DNA of 11,365 nucleotides, taken from assembly GCA_021804195.1 (NCBI GenBank), contig JAJZKJ010000029.1, forward strand, positions 1 to 11,365. Direction: 5' to 3'. The notes beneath the pieces were generated by a model, which saw only the letters and a program-made list of their open reading frames with translations, did not search any database and was not told the origin of the DNA. The stretch comes from Acidobacteriota bacterium (GTDB taxonomy: Bacteria; Planctomycetota; Phycisphaerae; WQYP01; JAJZKJ01). A program made the translations under genes and the position numbers. Within the stretch, counting starts at the first letter, position 1. Each line of letters starts with the position of its first letter. Below are positions 7,377 to 11,365 of the stretch, piece by piece.

Positions 7377-8513
7377 CTAAGGCTGCGCCGTTGTGGCCGG
7401 GGCCGCGGGACTGGAGGTCTTTGCCGCCGGCGGTTTCCACCGGGCAATATACGGGGCCAGAATCTTTTCCAGATGCGCGGCGGCCAGCCGCGAGCCACGG
7501 CGGTTGGGATGCACGCCGTCGCGGAAGTCTTTTTTCTTCAGCCAGCCGTGAGTGCTGACATAGATCACGCGCGCATCATGCATCAACTCGACCGCCTGCA
7601 TCGTGCTGGCGGCATGGAAGCCGCCAAAGGGCCGCAGGACAAAAATTTCAGTATGCGGCCAGTAGGCGCGGATCTCACGCAGATAGCCAAGCAGCGCCTG
7701 TCCATATTCGCGGCCGGGGTATGGGATGTCGTTGGTGCCCTGATTAATGACCAGAAAATCGGGCGCGGGCTCGTCGGCAGGCGAACCCGCGAAGTTCCAG
7801 CCGAAGGCCAGCGTGGCGGGCGGCACCAGGCCGTTGCCGGAACGTATGACGCCCTGGCGTCCAAAGGCGACCTGGTAATGAATTGTCCTGAGCGCCTGGC
7901 CGGCGAGCCAGCCATAGCTCAGCAAGCTATTGGAACCGGTTACGCCAATCTGCATGCCCACCACTCGCACGCCCTGGGTGATGGAATCACCCAGAAACAT
8001 CAGCGTGGGGCGAACGGGCAGTATATATTTTTCCACCGCGGCGTGGGCATCCAACTCCAGGCCCTCGAAGACCACCGCACTGGCAAAGGGAGGAAACCAG
8101 CGGTTGCCGCGCTCGTCCACATCTTTGACCGCGATCTCAAGCCGGTGCGGGCCGGGCCCGAGATGATGGAACAGACGCAGGCGATGACGGTCAATGGTGA
8201 AGAGCCGCCAGGGTCCTCGATCCACGCGGGCCTCGATCTGGGCCATGAAGGCGACATGCCTGACGTCGAAATCGGCGCGAATGCTCGATCCGCCGCAGAG
8301 CAGATAAATCTGCGAACTGGAGTTCACCGTCGCCATGGCCGGACCGTTCGCGGTTCGCAGGCGGCCCCAGCGGCCGACGTAAGTGATATTGGGATCGGTG
8401 GCGGGAACAAAGGCGCGCGGCGCGGGTTTGGCCCACGCCGGCAGAACAGCCATAAAAGCCAGAAAAATACCGGCTATCGGCACAATAGAAAACAGGATAC
8501 GTAAGCGGCGCAT
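7377..8513 (-). CDS. Exported SGNH/GDSL hydrolase, CE2-like esterase, within the biotin cluster
   Basis: Predicted secreted or periplasmic serine esterase of 378 residues. Residues 1-28 (MRRLRILFSIVPIAGIFLAF then MAVLPAWA) form a signal peptide with likely cleavage after AWA. Residues about 40-165 look like the beta-rich N-terminal domain of CE2 carbohydrate esterases (ITYVGRWGRL, then IEARVDRGPWRLFTIDRHRL). The SGNH domain follows: FLGDSITQG with nucleophile Ser177, NQGTNDIPYPG with Asn261, and DGVHPNRRGS with Asp332 and His335, so the catalytic residues appear complete. The tail (about the last 20 residues) is Ala/Pro/Thr/Ser-rich. ATG 8513 is preferred because it starts the signal peptide. 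ATG 8570 would add 19 residues. Neither has a clear Shine-Dalgarno. The gene lies 122 bases after bioBF and 11 bases before bioD, all in one direction. The family is known for deacetylating polysaccharides. A link to biotin synthesis is suggested only by position, and export argues against a role on pimeloyl-ACP ester. Confidence 0.85.
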   Translation of the reverse strand: MRRLRILFSIVPIAGIFLAFMAVLPAWAKPAPRAFVPATDPNITYVGRWGRLRTANGPAMATVNSSSQIYLLCGGSSIRADFDVRHVAFMAQIEARVDRGPWRLFTIDRHRLRLFHHLGPGPHRLEIAVKDVDERGNRWFPPFASAVVFEGLELDAHAAVEKYILPVRPTLMFLGDSITQGVRVVGMQIGVTGSNSLLSYGWLAGQALRTIHYQVAFGRQGVIRSGNGLVPPATLAFGWNFAGSPADEPAPDFLVINQGTNDIPYPGREYGQALLGYLREIRAYWPHTEIFVLRPFGGFHAASTMQAVELMHDARVIYVSTHGWLKKKDFRDGVHPNRRGSRLAAAHLEKILAPYIARWKPPAAKTSSPAAPATTAQP

Positions 8514-8534
8514 GGGATGAGTGTAAAACAGAAG

Positions 8535-8550
8535 GCCGCAGGAATGCGGC
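8535..8550. other. Small stem-loop between bioBF and the SGNH hydrolase gene
   Basis: GCCGCA and TGCGGC form a perfect 6-bp stem around GGAA. It lies in the 122-base gap between the two genes, 22 bases ahead of the ATG at 8513 chosen for the hydrolase. It could modulate expression of the distal genes, or simply be chance in GC-rich DNA. If translation begins at 8570 instead, it lies inside the coding region. Confidence 0.28.
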
Positions 8551-8635
8551 ACAGCTACTTTTATATTCATGAAGACGATTTCGCAAATGCCCGACCGAAA
8601 ACCGGAGCCTTACGAATCCTGATAGCGGCAAAAAA

Positions 8636-10840
8636 TTACACCGCGCAAAAGCACTTTTCTATTGCATCGGCAAAATTTTGAATATCCGTTTCGCTCTGGC
8701 CGGCATGGACCGTGATCCGCACCCGCGCCGTGCCTTCGGGCACGGTCGGGGGCCGGATGGCGCGGACTTCAAAGCCCTGACGCCGCATCGCCTCGGCCAC
8801 GGCCAGGGCGCGAGCATCGCTGCCGCAGAGCAGGGAAATAATCGGCGATTCCGGTTCGCGGTTGGGCGAGGAGGCATCGGCCAAGGGCAAATGATTCAGG
8901 CGCCGGCGCAGGCTGAGAGCATTTTGCCGCACCCGGCGCGCCCGGTCCGGCTCGGCGCGAATGACCGCCAGCGCCGCGCGAAGCTGGGCCATCAGCGCGG
9001 GGGTTGGCCCGGTGGAATAGATCAGGGTGCGGGCATGATTGATCAGATGCTCGCGCAGCAGCCGCGAACCACAAATCAGGGCGCCGGCCGCGCCCAGAGC
9101 CTTGCCGCAGGGATGCACCGAGGCGGCAAGCACGTCATCGAGCTCCACGCCGGCGGTCAGGCCCGCGCCCTCGCGGCCGAAGAGTCCGGTGGCATGGGCT
9201 TCATCCACCACCAGCAGGGCGCGATACCTGCGGCACAGTGCGGCTAATCCGGCCAGCGGCGCGCGGTCGCCTTCCATGCTGTGCAGCGATTCAACCACGA
9301 TGAAGCGCCGGCCCGGGGTGACATGCCGTTGCAGTAATTCTTCCAGCGCGGTCAAATCATTATGCGGAAACTGAATTTTGCCCGCCCGGCTCAGGCGCAT
9401 GCCGTCAATCAGGCTGGCGTGGTTGAGGGCATCGGAAAAGTACAGATCATCCGCGCCGGCCAGGCATGCGAGCAAGCCCGTGTTGGCGGCGTAGCCGGAA
9501 GGGAAAAATAGCGCCGCTTCCGTGCCGCGCCAGGCGGCAAACTCGGCTTCGAACTCGCCCAGGGCGGTGAATTCACCCGCCACCAGACGCGAAGCACCGG
9601 CCCCGATCTGTTCGGCCGCAGCAAGAAAATCGCGAATTTGCTGGCGAACTCCGGAATCGCGCGCCAGGCCCAGATAGTCATTGGAACAAAAGTCCAGTCC
9701 CTGGGGTGGGCGCAGATGGCGGCGGCGCTGTAGAGCTTCCAGGCGATCGAGATCCGTCCGCCAGGCCGATTCGAGGCCGGCCAGCGGCGAAGGCGTATAA
9801 GTTTCCGCTGCGGCGGCGGACGAGCGGAGCGCAGCCGGCGCGGGCGCGGACTTATAAGGAGGTTCGGGAATCAGCCCCAATTGCCGCAACAAAGCCCGAT
9901 CCTGGTCCTGCTCGGGATTCGGGGTGGTCAGCAGCCGCTCGCCCACAAAGATCGAGTTGGCGCCGGCGTAAAAGCACAGCGCCTGCGCTTCGGGCGAGAG
10001 GCTGAGCCGGCCGGCGCTCAACCGGACCTTGGAGTGCGGCATCAGCAGCCGGGCCGCCGCAATCATGCGCACCAACTCGAGCGCGGGCACCGCGGGCCGG
10101 GCCTCAAGCGGCGTACCCTCGACCGGAACCAGCGCGTTCACCGGCACCGATTCGGGCGGACTGGGCAGCGTGGCCAGCACATGCAGCAGACTGATGCGGT
10201 CTTCTTCGGATTCGCCCAGGCCCAGAATGCCGCCGCAACAGACCTGCACCCCGGCATCACGCACATGCTCAAGCGTGCGCAGACGGTCGGAGTATTCGCG
10301 GGTGTGAATGATCTCGCCATAGAACTCGGGCGAGGTGTCGAGGTTGTGGTTGTAGGCGGTGAGACCGGCGGCGGCCAGGCGCTGCGCCTGCGCCGCGGTC
10401 AGCATGCCCAGAGTGCAGCAGACTTCCAGGCCCATGGACGACACCTCGGAAACCATGCTGAGCACGCGATCAAATTCCGGGCCTTCCCGCACCTGGCGCC
10501 AAGCCGCGCCCATGCAAAACCGGGTTGCGCCCTGGTCCCTGGCCTGGCGCGCCTGCGCCAGCACCGGCTCAAGCTCCATCAAGTGTTCATTTTTGACCCC
10601 GGTTTTATGGTGCGCGCTTTGCGGGCAGTAGCCGCAGTCTTCGGGACAGCCGCCGGTTTTGATGGACAACAATTGGCAGAGCTGCACCTCCGGCTCGGGA
10701 TGATATTGCATGTGCGCGGCGTGCGCAGCCTCGATCAAGGCCAGCAACGGACGCCGGTACAGGGCGGCGACTTCGGCCCGGGAGAGCCGGGGCACGGCCG
10801 GCGCGGCGGCAGGCACATCGGGAATTGCGAGTTGCGGCAT
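8636..10840 (-). CDS. bioBF: Bifunctional biotin synthase / 8-amino-7-oxononanoate synthase (BioB-BioF fusion)
   Basis: A single 734-residue frame encodes two biotin enzymes. Residues about 18-328 are BioB, the radical-SAM enzyme that inserts sulfur into dethiobiotin. GGCPEDCGYCPQSAHH carries the [4Fe-4S] cysteines C65, C69 and C72. The expected [2Fe-2S] ligands are present as C109 (RFCMGAAW), C141 (EVCCTLGML), C201 (QVCCGGILGLGE) and R273 (KVRLSAGR). Residues about 329-352 are an Ala/Pro/Ser-rich linker. Residues about 355-734 are BioF, the PLP enzyme that condenses pimeloyl-thioester with alanine: LDFCSNDYLGLA (382-393), SGYAAN (448-453), NHASLIDG (473-480), VVDEAHATG with Asp546 and His549, and HPCGKALG with the PLP lysine Lys580. 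Each half is near its normal full length. ATG 10840 is the only sensible start; no strong Shine-Dalgarno precedes it. It is first in the direction bioBF, SGNH hydrolase, bioD. The flanks of Lys580 and ESLHSMEGD (517-525) differ a little from the E. coli-type wording. Confidence 0.93.
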   Translation of the reverse strand: MPQLAIPDVPAAAPAVPRLSRAEVAALYRRPLLALIEAAHAAHMQYHPEPEVQLCQLLSIKTGGCPEDCGYCPQSAHHKTGVKNEHLMELEPVLAQARQARDQGATRFCMGAAWRQVREGPEFDRVLSMVSEVSSMGLEVCCTLGMLTAAQAQRLAAAGLTAYNHNLDTSPEFYGEIIHTREYSDRLRTLEHVRDAGVQVCCGGILGLGESEEDRISLLHVLATLPSPPESVPVNALVPVEGTPLEARPAVPALELVRMIAAARLLMPHSKVRLSAGRLSLSPEAQALCFYAGANSIFVGERLLTTPNPEQDQDRALLRQLGLIPEPPYKSAPAPAALRSSAAAAETYTPSPLAGLESAWRTDLDRLEALQRRRHLRPPQGLDFCSNDYLGLARDSGVRQQIRDFLAAAEQIGAGASRLVAGEFTALGEFEAEFAAWRGTEAALFFPSGYAANTGLLACLAGADDLYFSDALNHASLIDGMRLSRAGKIQFPHNDLTALEELLQRHVTPGRRFIVVESLHSMEGDRAPLAGLAALCRRYRALLVVDEAHATGLFGREGAGLTAGVELDDVLAASVHPCGKALGAAGALICGSRLLREHLINHARTLIYSTGPTPALMAQLRAALAVIRAEPDRARRVRQNALSLRRRLNHLPLADASSPNREPESPIISLLCGSDARALAVAEAMRRQGFEVRAIRPPTVPEGTARVRITVHAGQSETDIQNFADAIEKCFCAV

Positions 10841-10875
10841 GCAGCCATTTTGCCATGGAGACCACGGCTAAAACA

Positions 10876-10898
10876 TTTTGAAGGCCAAAAATTCAAAA
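10876..10898. promoter_or_regulatory. 7-bp inverted repeat upstream of bioBF, possible operator
   Basis: TTTTGAA (10876-10882) and TTCAAAA (10892-10898) are exact reverse complements around nine bases, 35 bases ahead of the bioBF start codon. On the minus strand a weak -35-like TTGAAT falls inside the repeat. Position and symmetry suggest a regulator site, but the patch is AT-rich and the sequence does not fit the BirA or BioR operators I know. The rest of the divergent space, 10841-11063, shows nothing else I can name. Confidence 0.28.
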
Positions 10899-11063
10899 AT
10901 AATGAAACCACTTTCTACCCACATCCTACCTACAACCGAATTACCTTATTTTCAGCCGCGCTGGCCATTGCCACAGGTACGGCAAAGCAAGTCAAACCGC
11001 ACATCATATTCAGACTTATTAGTGCTACACTGCGTTTTCCCACCCCCACCCACAGGCGTTTTT

Positions 11064-11365
11064 ATGAAAATCACCCGAACTTTCGCTTTGACAGCGGCAT
11101 TCGTTTTTTCCGCCGCCATTTTCGCCGCCGCGCAGTATCGCGGCACCTATATTCCCAAGTACGCCTATCCCATTCATGCGGCGCCCTCGCTGGCCACGCT
11201 CGCGCGCCCGGCGGTGCTGCATCTCGACGCCAGCCAGGTCTGGCGCGGCCTGATCTATGTGCATGAGACGATTCCCGTGCGCCCGGGCCCGTTCACCCTG
11301 GTCTATCCCAAATGGGTGCCGGGAGAACATGGCCCCACCGGCCCGATTGACGAACTGGCCATGCT
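11064..11365 (+). CDS. Secreted M61-family-like metallopeptidase, N-terminal part only
   Basis: The first 100 residues of a protein that continues past the right edge. Residues 1-23 form a signal peptide (MKITRTFALTAAFVFSAAIF, cleavage probably after the following AAA before Gln24), so the product is likely periplasmic or secreted. After it, LIYVHETIPVRPGPFTLVYP (about 67-86) and KWVPGEHGPTGPIDELA (about 87-98) match the conserved start of M61 (glycyl aminopeptidase-like) proteins, common in Acidobacteriota. That N-terminal beta domain precedes a zinc HExxH catalytic domain, which is not in this window, so activity cannot be judged. ATG 11064 is chosen for the signal peptide and for AGG seven bases upstream. 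The gene is divergent from bioBF, and no functional tie to biotin is evident. Confidence 0.78.
   Translation, partial: MKITRTFALTAAFVFSAAIFAAAQYRGTYIPKYAYPIHAAPSLATLARPAVLHLDASQVWRGLIYVHETIPVRPGPFTLVYPKWVPGEHGPTGPIDELAM

Noticed and set aside
7473..8504. Plus-strand open frame of 343 codons opposite the SGNH hydrolase
   Set aside because: Antisense shadow of a gene with complete SGNH motifs.
7377..8513. Calling the SGNH hydrolase a BioH-type pimeloyl-ACP methyl ester esterase
   Set aside because: BioH is a cytosolic alpha/beta hydrolase. This protein has a signal peptide, an SGNH fold and a carbohydrate-esterase-like front domain. Position alone is not enough.
10899..10940. BirA-type operator (TTGTA...GGTTT on the minus strand)
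   Set aside because: TTGTAGGTA and GGTTTCATT only partly match the half-sites TTGTAAACC and GGTTTACAA and lack their symmetry, so it is likely chance.
10968..10985. TTGCC-N8-GGCAA inverted repeat in the bioBF/M61 intergenic space
   Set aside because: Only five pairs, not placed at a promoter I can recognise; easily due to chance.
9881..11266. Plus-strand open frame of 461 codons across the bioBF start, the intergenic space and the M61 gene
   Set aside because: It is antisense to the conserved BioB domain and out of frame with the M61-like signal peptide and motifs, with low-complexity composition.

Overview
The window looks like chromosomal DNA from a GC-rich member of the Acidobacteriota. 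This is an inference from protein content. The window has a very large Oar-like TonB-dependent receptor with an N-terminal carboxypeptidase-regulatory-like domain, and the start of an M61-type peptidase with the wording typical of acidobacterial members; both families are expanded in that phylum. There is no rRNA, tRNA, CRISPR array or mobile element that I can see. Gene density is ordinary, and no gap between genes exceeds about 225 bases.

Layout. (1) 1-973, minus strand: a Glu/Leu/Phe/Val-type glutamate dehydrogenase, running off the left edge. (2) 1188-4577, plus strand: an Oar-like outer-membrane receptor of 1129 residues, divergent from the dehydrogenase. (3) 4770-6635, plus strand: treZ, malto-oligosyltrehalose trehalohydrolase, preceded by a perfect 13-bp hairpin in the intergenic space. 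(4) 10840-6733, minus strand: a biotin cluster read as bioB-bioF fusion, then an exported SGNH (GDSL) hydrolase, then bioD. It is convergent with treZ, with a stem-loop between them. (5) 11064 to the right edge, plus strand: the first 100 residues of a secreted M61-like metallopeptidase, divergent from the biotin cluster.

The most noteworthy item is the biotin cluster. One 734-residue open frame contains an apparently complete biotin synthase (BioB, radical SAM, all iron-sulfur ligands present) followed by an Ala/Pro/Ser-rich linker and an apparently complete 8-amino-7-oxononanoate synthase (BioF, PLP lysine present). BioF makes the first intermediate of the conserved ring-assembly pathway and BioB catalyses its last step, so the fusion joins non-consecutive reactions. 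BioD (dethiobiotin synthetase) is encoded in the same direction, but a CE2-like SGNH hydrolase with a signal peptide lies between them, only 11 bases ahead of bioD. bioA is not in the window, nor are bioC, bioH or bioW. TreZ would release trehalose from maltooligosyl-trehalose, but its usual partner treY is also not in the window.

Limits: everything here is read by eye from sequence. Family assignments rest on motifs I recognise, not on searches, and residue positions were counted by hand.
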